A stretch of 64,000 nucleotides of DNA. Origin: Paracoccus yibinensis (GTDB taxonomy: Bacteria > Pseudomonadota > Alphaproteobacteria > Rhodobacterales > Rhodobacteraceae). A program made the translations under genes and the position numbers. The first letter of the stretch is position 1; the number at the start of each line of letters is the position of its first letter. This document shows positions 1 through 8,213 of this stretch, one piece after another. Location: contig NZ_JAVCWH010000005.1 of the NCBI RefSeq assembly GCF_030846195.1, positions 1-64,000 on the forward strand. Reading direction: 5' to 3'. A model generated the notes under the pieces. The model did no database searches. It had not been told where the DNA came from and saw only the letters and a list, made by a program, of their open reading frames with translations.

Positions 1-315
1 GCCATCAATGCGGGTCTGGCCCTTCTTCACCAGCTCCGGCTCGAAGCTGCTGTCGCGGTCACGGGGCACAGCCACCGGCAGTTCGCCGTCCTGGCCCTTC
101 AGCACCTTCGTCGACGAGCCGTTGCGCCGGTTCGCCTGGCCGGGCGGTGCTTCCTTGCCTTCCTCATAGCCCAGATGCGCGGTCAGCTCCGCGCCCAGCA
201 TCCGCTCCATGAGCCGGATCTTCAGTTCCTTCATCAGCCCGGCATCGCCGAGCAGCTCCTCAGGGCGCTCAACACCCTTCAGCAGTTCATCCAGAAGTTC
301 CTTGGAGATCGTCAT
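1..315 (-). CDS. IS256-family transposase, N-terminal part, cut by window edge
   Basis: The first 105 codons of a mutator-type (IS256 family) DDE transposase read leftward off the window. The protein opens MTISKELLDELLKG and carries the family N-terminal block around GAELTAHLGYEEG (about residues 61-73), followed by the NRRNGSSTKVLKG and VPRDRDSSFEPE segments. The catalytic DDE residues lie beyond the edge and cannot be judged. The start ATG at 315 is the first Met and is followed immediately by family-like sequence. A complete copy would be about 400 residues. Reading frame is intact over the visible part, unlike most mobile-element genes further on. Confidence 0.85.
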   Translation of the reverse strand, partial: MTISKELLDELLKGVERPEELLGDAGLMKELKIRLMERMLGAELTAHLGYEEGKEAPPGQANRRNGSSTKVLKGQDGELPVAVPRDRDSSFEPELVKKGQTRIDG

Positions 316-350
316 GCATGCTTCCTTTCGGTGAAGCATGGACCGGATCA

Positions 351-376
351 CTCATACACAGAAGACCTGACACTCT
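351..376 (-). repeat. Probable terminal inverted repeat of the IS256 element
   Basis: About 36 bp upstream of the transposase ATG lies a sequence that, read on the minus strand, runs AGAGTGTCAGG and ends TGTGTATGAG, resembling the terminal repeats of IS256-family elements. The partner repeat is outside the window, so the exact outer base and the target-site duplication cannot be fixed. Confidence 0.5.
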
Positions 377-393
377 CCTTCACATCAGCCGCC

Positions 394-546
394 TCGACCA
401 CTGCGGATATCGAGACCATGAGCATGATCCGCAAGGGCCAGTTCAGGCCCGGGCTGCGTCCCTTTCAGCAGTTCTGCCAGGTGGCTGCCTGAAACCGAGA
501 AAGCCAGCCGCTAGCTGCACCTGCTACAGCGGTTTGCGACAGAGCC
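394..546 (+). pseudogene. IS6-family transposase C-terminal remnant plus terminal repeat
   Basis: A short frame ending at 492 reads IETMSMIRKGQFRPGL and ends FCQVAA, like the C-terminal tail of IS6/IS26-type transposases, which typically end in an MIRKGQ-like stretch and a short AA tail. Forty bases later, 533-546 read on the minus strand give GGCTCTGTCGCAAA, a close match to the IS6-family end (IS26 has GGCACTGTTGCAAA). The rest of the transposase is missing; the fragment abuts the IS256 element. A second partial copy (TTTGCGACAGAT) occurs at 609-620. Confidence 0.6.
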
Positions 547-740
547 ACTCCTCCGAAGACGTCAGTCCTCAAATCGGTCCTAGCCTCTTATCACCGACCT
601 GACAAAATTTGCGACAGATCAGCCTAAACTGTCATGAAAGGCCTCCTTTCCGATCAAGGGATTGCGGCTTCGCGGCGCAGGGTTCCCCAAGGTCATCCGG
701 GCATCGACGGCGCGATCCCGCGCCTAACGACAAGGGGTCT

Positions 741-1340
741 TCACGAGGCGGTCACGGCCATCAGGGCGGCCTGGGTGCGGTTCCTGGCACCCAGCTTGCG
801 GCAAAGGGTCTTGACGTGCAGCTTGATCGTCACCTCCTGCAGGTCCAGGTCGCGGGCGATTTCCTTGTTGGACTTGCCTTGTCGCAGGCCGGACAGAACC
901 TCGGCCTCGCGCTGAGTCAGGTTTCCGCCGGGTGCGGCCGCTGTGGTTTTCATCAGGTCATAGGGCACGAAGACCCCACCGGCCTGCATTAGGTGGATCG
1001 CAGCCGCCAAGGCCCGCGCGCTGAGCGTCTTGGGCAGAAAGCCGCAGGCCCCGGAATCCAGCGCCTGCCGTGCAAGGGCGGCCGAGGTCGTGCCCGTCAG
1101 GATGGCAACCGGGCGGCCGGGAACCGCCTCGCGCATTTGTCCCAACCCCTTCAACCCGTCCATGCCCGGCATGTCGTAATCCAGAAGCACAAGATCGAAC
1201 CCGCCCGGGCCTTGCCGGACGGCCTGCAGCGCCGCCTCGAGGCTGTCAACCTCGGTCACGTCGAAGGCGCCTTCCGCCTGCAGGAAGCTGGAAATCGCCT
1301 CGCGCACGAGGCTGTGGTCATCGGCAATCAGGATCTTCAT
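741..1340 (-). CDS. LuxR/NarL-type response regulator
   Basis: A 199-residue two-component response regulator. The receiver domain (about 1-120) begins MKILIADDHS with the acidic pair, has the phospho-acceptor Asp54 in VLLDYDMPGMDG and the conserved Lys in LPKTLSARA. The C-terminal LuxR helix-turn-helix (about 138-195) starts at LTQREAEVLSGL and includes the recognition-helix region EVTIKLHVKTL. It is the third gene of a leftward operon, 59 bp after the hybrid kinase at 1400-3913, which is its likely phosphodonor through the kinase's Hpt domain. Target genes are unknown; paired repeats between 4511 and 4582 are a candidate operator. Confidence 0.9.
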   Translation of the reverse strand: MKILIADDHSLVREAISSFLQAEGAFDVTEVDSLEAALQAVRQGPGGFDLVLLDYDMPGMDGLKGLGQMREAVPGRPVAILTGTTSAALARQALDSGACGFLPKTLSARALAAAIHLMQAGGVFVPYDLMKTTAAAPGGNLTQREAEVLSGLRQGKSNKEIARDLDLQEVTIKLHVKTLCRKLGARNRTQAALMAVTAS

Positions 1341-1399
1341 CTGCCACGCCTTTCTGGGCGAATCGTGGCCAGGCTAGCAGAGGCTGGTTTCCAAAGTGT

Positions 1400-3913
1400 T
1401 CAAGACGCGGCATTTTCCGCCGGCTCCAGGCCGCCCGCTCCAAGGCATCGATCGAATTGCAGGGACAGATCCGCGATCTGCCGGGCCGTATCGCCCTTGT
1501 CCGCGCCGCCGCGCAGCGCCTGTTCCAGCCGGACCAGCGCCCCATGAAGGCCGGAAAATCCGCCCAAGGCGGCGCTGCCCGCCAGACGATGCGCAAGGGC
1601 GGCCCGGTCGCCCGCACCGCCCGCAAGCGCCCCGACGCCCGATCGCAATTCGCAAACGATCCTGTCCATCAGATCGGGCGACAGGCGGGAAGACCCTGCG
1701 ACGAGCGATGGCGAAGGTCCGGCAAGGGCGGGGCGCGCGGCAAGGACCGCCGTCAGATCTGCCAGCTGCAGCGGCTTGACCAGGACGCGTTCCATCCCCG
1801 CCTCGCGGAACCGCGCGATGTCCTCGGGCATGGCATGGGCGGTCAGGGCGATGATCGGCGTGGCCGCGTTCGGCCCGGACTGGCGGATCCGGCGCGCCGC
1901 CTCGACCCCGTTGAGCCGCGGCATGCTGATGTCCATCAGGATCAGGTCGAAGGGACGGGCGGCGGCCAGCCCGCAGCCGGAAAGACCATCCTCGGCCTCG
2001 GTCACCTCGCAGCCGTGAAGGCGCAGCATGTCGCCGACCACCAGGCGGTTGATGGCGTTGTCATCCACGACCAGAACCCGGCGGGAACCGGATGTCGGCA
2101 CGGCGGCCGGCGGCGCGGGAACCGGCACCGGCCCGGTTGCGGGCGGCAGGTCGAAGGTCACGGAAAAGACCGTGCCCTGGCCGGGTTCGCTGGCAACCTC
2201 GATCCGGCCATGCATGGCCTCGACCAGGGTCTTCACGATCGACAGGCCCAGGCCAGTGCCCGGGACTGTCCGGTCGAAGGTCGGGCAAAGTGTCACGAAT
2301 TCGTCGAAGATGCGGCTCAGATCCTCCTCGGCGATGCCGATGCCGCTGTCCGAGACGCGCAGTTCGACCTGCCCCGGCCCGCCGCTGCGGTCCAGTTCGA
2401 CCTGGATCAGGCCGTTTTCGGTGAACTTGATCGCGTTGCCCACCAGATTGACCAGGATCTGTTCGATCTGCGTGGCGTTGCCGTACAGAAGGCCGTCGTG
2501 ATCGCCCGTGACATCGACCGTGATCCGATTTCCCCTGGCTTGGGCATGGGCCTGCAATCCCGCGACCGTGCCGCGCACGATCGCTGCCGGATCCAGCGGC
2601 CCGGCCGTGGCGCCGCCCGCCGCGCGCGAGGCGTCCAGCACGTCGTTCACATGGCGCAGCAGCATCCGGCCCGATTGCTCCATCGCGGCCAGATACTGCT
2701 GCTGGCCGGGTTGCAGCGGGGTCAGCTTCAGCAGATCCAGCGTGCCCAGGATGCCGTTCAGGGGCGTGCGCATCTCGTGGCTCATCACGGCGATCATGCG
2801 GGCCTTGGCCTTTTCGCCCGCGACGGCGCGGTCGCGGGCCAAGGTCAGTTCGGCTTCCTGCTGCACCCGGCGCGATACGTCCCTGACAAAGGCGACCAGC
2901 AGCGGGCCCGCCCGGTCCGAGGCTATGGCCCAGGACATCTCGACCGGGACGATCCGGCCCGACTTGTGCTGGGCGGTGGACTGGATGACCTCGGCTCCGG
3001 CACCAACCCCGGCCCCGGCACCCTCGCCCCGGGCGCGCCCCTGCTGCACCCCGGCCAGAAGCGCGCGCGCCATGCCGCGCTGTTCGGGCGGGGTCAGCAG
3101 TTCGACCAGGTCGCCCCCGATCACCTCGTCGGGCTCGTATCCATAGAGCCGCCGCGCCGCCTTGTTATAGCCGCGGACCCGCCCGTCGGGGCGGGCGAAC
3201 AGGATGGCATCGGTCGAGGCATCGAACAGCGAGCGCATCTGATCGCCCGCAGCGGCAATCCTTTCGGTCTGCACCCGCGCGGCGCGGCCCATCACGAACA
3301 GCACCACCGTCGTGCAGACCAACACCAGAAACAGCGGCACCACCAGCATCAACAGCTGGAACAGCGCCAGCACGACGTGCTGGCGCCGCCCGTCGGATTC
3401 GCCCGCGAACTGCCGCACGCCCGCCAGGGACACCTGCCGCACCAGCGGCAGCGCGGCGCCAAACCGTGCTTCCAGCATGTCCAGGGCCGCAACCAGAGGC
3501 GCGTCGTCCCCGTCGATCAGGGGGACCGTCGCCTCCAACCTGGCCTGCAGGTCGTCCAGGACCGGCGCCACCCCGTCAAGCGCGCGCAGGTTGGCAAAGG
3601 CCTGGCCGGTCCGCAGGGTCTGGACGCGCGAATAAAAAATGTCGAAGCGCCTGCGCACGTCGTCGGCCCGTTCGGGGACGCCGGGTTCGGCGCGCAGCAG
3701 CAGGATCGCGCGTTCCAGGGCCAGGGCCTCGACCTCGGACTGGGCCAGGAACCATTGGGTGCTGTCGGAATTGGCGATGCCCAGGTCCTCGATCTGGCGG
3801 CGGATGTCGGCATGAAAGGTCCAGGCGGCCACCGCCAGCACGCCGACCAGCAGCGCGAACAGGGCCGGGACCAGGTTCGTGGCCAGTCCCCTGCGGCCAC
3901 CCGCCCCCTTCAT
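1400..3913 (-). CDS. Membrane hybrid sensor histidine kinase with PAS, receiver and Hpt domains
   Basis: An 837-residue hybrid kinase. Visible order: membrane segment 1 (about 13-31), a periplasmic segment of about 150 residues, membrane segment 2 (about 180-208), a PAS domain (about 224-345), the dimerisation helix with phospho-acceptor His379 in VMSHEMRTPLNGILG, an ATPase domain with N-box Asn493 and glycine boxes DSGIGI and GTGLGLSI, a receiver with Asp661 in LILMDISMP, and a C-terminal Hpt domain with His775 in AHRLAGSAALGG. This is a complete internal phosphorelay. Its start overlaps the stop of the upstream periplasmic-protein gene by 4 nt, suggesting that protein is an accessory to the sensor. 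The cognate regulator is probably the gene at 741-1340. Confidence 0.92.
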   Translation of the reverse strand: MKGAGGRRGLATNLVPALFALLVGVLAVAAWTFHADIRRQIEDLGIANSDSTQWFLAQSEVEALALERAILLLRAEPGVPERADDVRRRFDIFYSRVQTLRTGQAFANLRALDGVAPVLDDLQARLEATVPLIDGDDAPLVAALDMLEARFGAALPLVRQVSLAGVRQFAGESDGRRQHVVLALFQLLMLVVPLFLVLVCTTVVLFVMGRAARVQTERIAAAGDQMRSLFDASTDAILFARPDGRVRGYNKAARRLYGYEPDEVIGGDLVELLTPPEQRGMARALLAGVQQGRARGEGAGAGVGAGAEVIQSTAQHKSGRIVPVEMSWAIASDRAGPLLVAFVRDVSRRVQQEAELTLARDRAVAGEKAKARMIAVMSHEMRTPLNGILGTLDLLKLTPLQPGQQQYLAAMEQSGRMLLRHVNDVLDASRAAGGATAGPLDPAAIVRGTVAGLQAHAQARGNRITVDVTGDHDGLLYGNATQIEQILVNLVGNAIKFTENGLIQVELDRSGGPGQVELRVSDSGIGIAEEDLSRIFDEFVTLCPTFDRTVPGTGLGLSIVKTLVEAMHGRIEVASEPGQGTVFSVTFDLPPATGPVPVPAPPAAVPTSGSRRVLVVDDNAINRLVVGDMLRLHGCEVTEAEDGLSGCGLAAARPFDLILMDISMPRLNGVEAARRIRQSGPNAATPIIALTAHAMPEDIARFREAGMERVLVKPLQLADLTAVLAARPALAGPSPSLVAGSSRLSPDLMDRIVCELRSGVGALAGGAGDRAALAHRLAGSAALGGFSGLHGALVRLEQALRGGADKGDTARQIADLSLQFDRCLGAGGLEPAENAAS

Positions 3914-4386
3914 TGCCCGGCGGCCAGCCGGTCAAGCTGCCAGATGCTGCGGGAATAGGTCACCTCGGTCTGCAAGGCCGGGTCGGCATCAAAGGGATAG
4001 ATGACCCAAAGCGGCCCCTTGTCGCGCACCGACATCACCTGCCCGTCCATCCGATAGGCGACGATCGGATAATCCGCCGTGACCTCGGCCACGGGGATTT
4101 CGACGGCATAGTCGTTGATCGCCTTGGCCACGACGCTGCCTTGGGAAATCCGCGCCGCATCCAGAAGCGTCTTCAGCGGCACGCCCTGGAAGCGCGTGCT
4201 GCCCTTTGTCCAGATCGTCGAGGTCTGAAACTCGGCCATCGGAAACGCTTCGAGCGCGGGCAGGTCATAGGTCTGCACGCCGGAAGGCCCCACGACCGTC
4301 AGCAAGGGCGCATCGCCGGCGGCCGCGACGGTCGCGGACAGGGCCGCCGCCAGGCCAAGGGCGGCGACAAGGGTTGAACGAAACAT
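3910..4386 (-). CDS. Periplasmic molybdopterin-oxidoreductase-fold protein, possible sensor accessory
   Basis: A 158-residue exported protein. The start at 4386 is preferred over an upstream in-frame Met (4503) because it has an AGGAG ribosome site 6-7 nt upstream and opens a clear signal peptide (MFRSTLVAALGLAAALS, cleavage near TVAAAG). The mature part, with TYDLPALEAFPM, TRFQGVPLKTLLDAA and KGPLWVIYPFD, resembles the small stand-alone sulfite-oxidase/molybdopterin-binding-like fold. I see no Cys that could ligate molybdenum, so an enzymatic role is doubtful. The 4-nt overlap with the sensor kinase suggests a ligand-binding partner of its periplasmic domain; that is inference. Confidence 0.75.
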   Translation of the reverse strand: MFRSTLVAALGLAAALSATVAAAGDAPLLTVVGPSGVQTYDLPALEAFPMAEFQTSTIWTKGSTRFQGVPLKTLLDAARISQGSVVAKAINDYAVEIPVAEVTADYPIVAYRMDGQVMSVRDKGPLWVIYPFDADPALQTEVTYSRSIWQLDRLAAGQ

Positions 4387-4510
4387 TGCACACTCCTGTT
4401 TTTGGTGGTGCGTGATCCTGCCACGGAACGGTGCGGGGCCCAGTGTCTCTTTGGAACAGAACCCTGTGCGAAAGAATAGGAATCTGGCTAAAGGTTTCAG
4501 CATCCCCAGG

Positions 4511-4582
4511 GATCCGGCCAGCGATCCGGCCAGCGCGGGGAAGATCTACTTCCTTCGGATAGGATGGCGCCGTTCGGATAGG
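4511..4582. promoter_or_regulatory. Repeats in the divergent intergenic region (candidate operator)
   Basis: Between the divergent genes at 4386 (minus) and 4683 (plus) there are two perfect direct repeats. GATCCGGCCAGC occurs in tandem at 4511-4522 and 4523-4534. TTCGGATAGG occurs at 4554-4563 and 4573-4582, with starts 19 bp apart, close to two helical turns and so on the same DNA face. Paired same-face repeats are typical of dimeric regulator binding. The LuxR-type regulator at 741-1340 is the obvious candidate, but nothing here proves it. Confidence 0.4.
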
Positions 4583-4682
4583 GGGTGATGGCCTTCCGCG
4601 CCGCCCCTTGATGCTTTCCGATCCACGACGAAAGGCGGCCCCCATGGCATAAGGCGGTCATTCAGCAGATGGAGTGATGGTC

Positions 4683-5357
4683 ATGATGTCCGATGTTGCC
4701 AGAACCGCCCGGGTCGCTGCCGATGCAGGCGTTGCGCAGCCGGTGATCTCGATCCTTGGAATCGACGGCCGGACGGTCTTTCAGGCCGCTGCGCTGCTGC
4801 GCGCCGGGTTTCGCGTGATCTGCGCGGACAGCGATATCGACAAGGTCGAGACGCTGGCGCAGCGCATCGCCCTGGGGATCGACACCGCCGCCATGGCCGT
4901 CCTGCGGGCCGGGCAGGCCCGGGGGAACCTGATGGTCATCGACGACATCTTCGCCGCCGTGCTGGAAAGCGGCGTGACCTTCATCTGCCAAGGTCCCGGG
5001 ACGGATTTCCTGGGGCAGGAGGATACCCATGCGCTGAAGGCCATCGGGCGGACCATCGGCGCCGCCATTGCCCTGAAGGGGGATTTTCATGTCGTCGTGC
5101 AGCAGGCGGACATCCTGCCCGACCTGACCCGCAGCATCCTGATCCCCGCGATCGAGGCTGCGTCGGGCGAAAGATCGGGCATGGGCTTCGGCCTGTGCCA
5201 TGCCTCGGGCGCGCTTGACGCCGCGGCACAGTCTCGCACGGACAGCCCCCTGCCCGCCCCGGCGGGGGATGCGGACGACCGCGCGGCAAGCTGCCTCGAT
5301 GCGATCCTGGGGCAGCTGGGTGCGGCCGCCCTGTCCGAAAGGGCGGCCCTGCGCTGA
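4683..5357 (+). CDS. UDP-glucose/GDP-mannose dehydrogenase-like protein, N-terminal domain only
   Basis: About 224 residues resembling just the NAD-binding N-terminal domain of nucleotide-sugar dehydrogenases: ISILGIDGRTVFQAAALL replaces the usual glycine-rich loop, then ICADSDIDKVETL, VTFICQGPG, and VVVQQADILPDLTRSILIP where the family has a strand ending in a cis-Pro loop. The catalytic Cys domain and sugar-binding half (another 200 or more residues) are absent; the frame ends in a low-complexity Ala-rich tail. The start at 4683 is chosen because GGAG at 4671-4674 is 8 nt upstream; GTG 4674 and ATG 4677 are also possible. It may be a domain-only protein with a non-dehydrogenase role or an old truncation. 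Confidence 0.6.
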   Translation: MMSDVARTARVAADAGVAQPVISILGIDGRTVFQAAALLRAGFRVICADSDIDKVETLAQRIALGIDTAAMAVLRAGQARGNLMVIDDIFAAVLESGVTFICQGPGTDFLGQEDTHALKAIGRTIGAAIALKGDFHVVVQQADILPDLTRSILIPAIEAASGERSGMGFGLCHASGALDAAAQSRTDSPLPAPAGDADDRAASCLDAILGQLGAAALSERAALR

Positions 5358-5545
5358 TTTCGGGCGAAATCCCGGTCGGGACAGCGCATCGGATGAGGAG
5401 GAGGGCCGAGCCACCCAAGCCGCGCGCTGAGAGCGGGCAGCTCCTGCCAGCAAAAGGGAGAGGCGCGCGGTGAGGGGCGAGCCGGACCGGCCAAAGAGAG
5501 AATACCGCCCGGCTTGGCCCCCTTCCTCTCTCAGAAGACAGACCC

Positions 5546-6045
5546 ATGACCCGGAACGATCTCCTTGCCGGCAGGCCGCTGCGGCAGCCTCAGACAGTGC
5601 CGCGAGCATCGCCGCGCGCTTGGCGAATACGAGGCGCGCGAACAGCGCAAAGCCGCCATGCGCCCGGCCAACAAGGCCCTGTTGTTCGATGCCTTGGCCG
5701 CAGCCGGCACCGTCACCGTGACGTTCGACGGTACGGCGGCAGCGGCCAGATCAAGGATGTCACCGCGCAGCGCGGCGACGCGATCGCCGATCTTCCCGCG
5801 GGCCAGGTCGCCCAGATGTCGGCCGAATGGAACTCGGAGGCCGTGTCCAGCGCGGGTGAACCTCGCGGCCGCCATCGAGCAGCTTTGCCATGACCTGCTT
5901 CAGCAAAGCCATCCCGGCTGGGAAAACAACGACGGCGCCTTTGGCGAGTTCGTCTTCGACGCGGCGGCGCGCATGATCACGCCTGATCACAACAAGCGCT
6001 ACACCGCCACCGAACTCTCACCCGCAGGTTCTGACGGAGGCCCTG
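5546..6045 (+). pseudogene. DUF6878-like gene, frameshifted
   Basis: Family sequence appears in alternating frames: start MTRNDLLAG at 5546, then ALLFDALAAAGTVTVTFDG in a second frame, YGGSGQIKDVTAQRGDAI back in the first, and LAAAIEQLCHDLLQQSHPGW with ENNDGAFGEFVFDAAARMIT in the second again. At least three small indels are needed to join them, so it is not translatable. Genes of this family usually sit in accessory clusters of plasmids and integrative elements of alphaproteobacteria together with DUF6915 and DUF736, which are the neighbours here. Function of the family is unknown to me. Confidence 0.7.
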
Positions 6046-6419
6046 ATGGCACATCCTGTCATCATGCGCTGTCCTCGCCGCGCAAATAGGGCGGCAGCGT
6101 CGAGGATTTCCTGCCATTCACGCCTGGTTCGACGCCAGCAAGGCGATCACGGCCGACTTCCGGCAACGGGCGTTGCGCCACCACGCCGAGGGCATCTTCA
6201 TGGCCCAGACGTTCCTTGGCGTCACGATCACCCTGGAGTGGCAAATCCCGACGCGGTGAGTGGGCGAGCAGCATGTCCGCGAGGATCGGGGCCACCTCCC
6301 GAGCTTTGCCGACTGGGCCGGGCCGATCCGCCCGGAGCCCTGGACGGGTCGAAACGAAAGGACCGAGCCGACCTGGATCGCGTCCCCGGCCCGGGCGACC
6401 CAGCCAAAAGCATCGCGCC
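6046..6419 (+). pseudogene. DUF6915-like gene, frameshifted
   Basis: Opens with MAHP at 6046, shifts to HHALSSPRK followed by an in-frame stop, then GGSVEDFLP. A further shift gives a long family-like stretch (IHAWFDASKAITADFRQRA, LRHHAEGIFMAQTFLGVTI), a TGA codon at about 6258, and VGEQHVREDRGHLPSFADWA. Several indels and two stops make it dead. It is directly downstream of the DUF6878 remnant and directly upstream of the fragment at 6420, so the original order of the accessory operon is preserved. Confidence 0.65.
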
Positions 6420-6732
6420 ATGAGCCAGTATATCGTCAGGATCGGGTTCTGGCTGCGGGCCTTCGAGGGCCTTACGATCGAGGCGGATACCGATGCCGAT
6501 GCCGAGGCCATCGAGCCGGCCAAGGCTGCCGCCCTGCTCGCCCTGGTGTCGTCGGCCTTTCCCGGACATATGGATCCCGGTGATCGTCGGGAAGGCACAT
6601 CGCTTATATCGACCGCCTGACCGACACCGCTCCCAGGCTATCGCCGACATCGTATTCGACGACGCCCGCATCCATCCACCGGCGCCTTCCTCCTCATCGC
6701 TCTGCACACCCTGTCCCGTGGCCCGGCTCTGA
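6420..6732 (+). pseudogene. Conserved accessory-element protein of unknown function, frameshifted
   Basis: Starts MSQYIVRIGFWLRAFEGLTI at 6420 and stays open for about 60 codons. After REG the expected continuation (HIAYIDRLTDTA, then QAIADIVFDDARIHPP) lies in other frames. I recognise it only as a small acidic protein commonly found beside DUF6878/DUF6915 genes on mobile elements; I cannot assign a function. It is broken by at least two small indels. Confidence 0.5.
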
Positions 6733-7070
6733 CGGGGGCGGCGACTGGGATCCCGAGGCCGAGCGGGGCTTTGTGGTCTCGGTCCATCCCGACGACAGCG
6801 GCACCTGGCTCTGGATCCGCGACGACGACACGGCGACCCCGAAATGGTCATCACACGCTGTGCCGCATCCCCTGCATCTGGTTCAGCGGCTTCTGGTTTC
6901 AGGGTGACGGCGCCTGCTGGGAAGGATTCTACACCTAACGCGGCGGCACGGTTCACGATAGTCGCGCCCATGCCCCGCAGGACGGGGAGCTGCACCGGAA
7001 CGCCGGCACCGTGCAGGAGATCCAGCGGCGCAATGTCTATCAGTTCCGCGCCGAGGTCAGCCACGGACAG
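6733..7070 (+). pseudogene. Remnant of an accessory gene, probably an antitoxin-like family
   Basis: From 6873 one frame reads CIWFSGFWFQGDGACWEGFY, a stop, then RAHAPQDGELHRNAGTVQEI and RRNVYQFRAEVSHG up to about 7068. This resembles C-termini annotated as antitoxin of a toxin-antitoxin stability system in rhodobacterial plasmids, from memory only. The upstream piece (GGGDWDPEAERGFVVSVHPD near 6732) is in another frame. The fragment runs straight into the opposite-strand vapC remnant, which suggests a deletion junction near 7060-7075. Confidence 0.4.
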
Positions 7071-7442
7071 TGTCGATCCCGGCAGCCTGCGCCGCTTTCA
7101 CGAACCGGCGGTCGAAAGTCAGAAACACGTCGTGGTCCGCCGAACGGCCGAGATGCAGCGCATCGGCGAAGTCCATTCCCCGCTCGGCCAGATCCAGGGC
7201 GCCGGCAATCGTGGCTGCATCCTCGACCGTGACCTGGGGCAGGCCACCAAAGGCGCGCAAGGCCCGCGCGACTTCAGCGGGCTTGTGGCCATAGGCGCTG
7301 CGCAGCACTCATTCCGTTTCCAGCACCACCGTCACCGGCACGAACACTGGCTACCGTCCACGATCTCGCGCGCCCGGGCCGCTTGCTGGGGGTGATCGCC
7401 GGTCAGGTAACGGACAAGGATGTTGGTATCAATCGCGACCAT
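7057..7442 (-). pseudogene. VapC-type PIN-domain toxin, frameshifted and with a stop
   Basis: The N-terminus MVAIDTNILVRYLTGDHPQQ (start at 7442) carries the first PIN-domain acidic residue. A one-base indel near 7348 and a TGA where Trp is expected (ETE-stop-VLRSAYG, near 7308) separate it from the C-terminal part ALHLGRSADHDVFLTFDRRF, which has the later acidic residue. The toxin is therefore inactive. It follows the antitoxin remnant with a 14-nt overlap, the usual vapBC arrangement. Confidence 0.75.
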
Positions 7443-7719
7443 GACGCCTGCGGGCCTCGGCCAGAACCCCGGCCTCCATCTCCTCAAGCGTTTTCGGCGC
7501 GCCTGCATGAGCCAGCATCCCGAACACGGTTTCCGACCGGGTCGGCGCAAAGGCAGGCGCAGGCCGCAAGAGGACGCCCTCCGAGGTGTCCTCGACGATC
7601 AGCCGCGTGCCGGCATCCCTGGCGCGCCGCTCCGGCCCTGAATGCCCGGCGCAGGATCGGGACCATGGCGGTTGCCTGTTCCTCGCTTCTCATCTCCAGG
7701 CGCACGGTGAGCAGGGCCG
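7429..7719 (-). pseudogene. VapB/AbrB-type antitoxin remnant
   Basis: The C-terminal two thirds is open and family-like: RLIVEDTSEGVLLRPAPAF, then VFGMLAHAGAPKTLEEMEAG, ending at 7429 inside the vapC start. The N-terminal swapped-hairpin part (VRLEMRSEEQATAMVPILRR) is in another frame, so a frameshift lies near 7620. With both partners broken, the whole toxin-antitoxin locus is a relic. Confidence 0.6.
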
Positions 7720-8213
7720 CGCCTTTCGGGTCGTTGCGAGGCTTCGTAATTCCTGCTCGCGCGCGCAAGACCCTGAGGCGCCATGTCAAGGCCGCCCATG
7801 ACCTCGTGGCGGGCGGGCGGAGACAGGAACGAAGCGACACGGCGTCCGACAGCGCCCAACTGCGTCAGGCGACAGGATCAACCGCGGTAATGACCATGAC
7901 GCGCTTTCTCACGGATCCTGGAGCAGCCCCCTGCCTCCTTGTTCCTTTTGCCTCAACCGCACCCTGGGCCTCGTGCATGGCCTGATCTGGCCGAAGACCG
8001 GCTGCGCTTCGCGGGCCTGGGCGCAACGGCGCTGTCGCAACCTTCTTCCCCTGCCGGCCGCAGGCGGCCGTCATTCCTTGCGCGGCAAGAAGGTTCCTCC
8101 TCTGCCGTCAGGCCCCCGCGGGACGCGGGGGTGCGCCGGCCCGCGTCCTCGATCGGGCGATCGCCATCAAGGCCGTAGTGGTGCGGCTGGACCCAAAGCA
8201 ACGGAGACAGGCC
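7720..8213. other. No recognisable gene (about 490 bp)
   Basis: Between the antitoxin remnant and the DUF736 gene I find no frame with family-like sequence on either strand. It is GC-rich and probably more decayed accessory DNA plus the upstream region of the DUF736 gene. An AGACAGG sequence just before 8214 may be part of its ribosome site. Confidence 0.4.

Noticed and set aside
1070..3958. Plus-strand frame of about 960 codons opposite the hybrid kinase
   Set aside because: Shadow of the kinase gene; composition is dominated by Arg, Gly, Pro and His as expected of an antisense frame in high-GC DNA.
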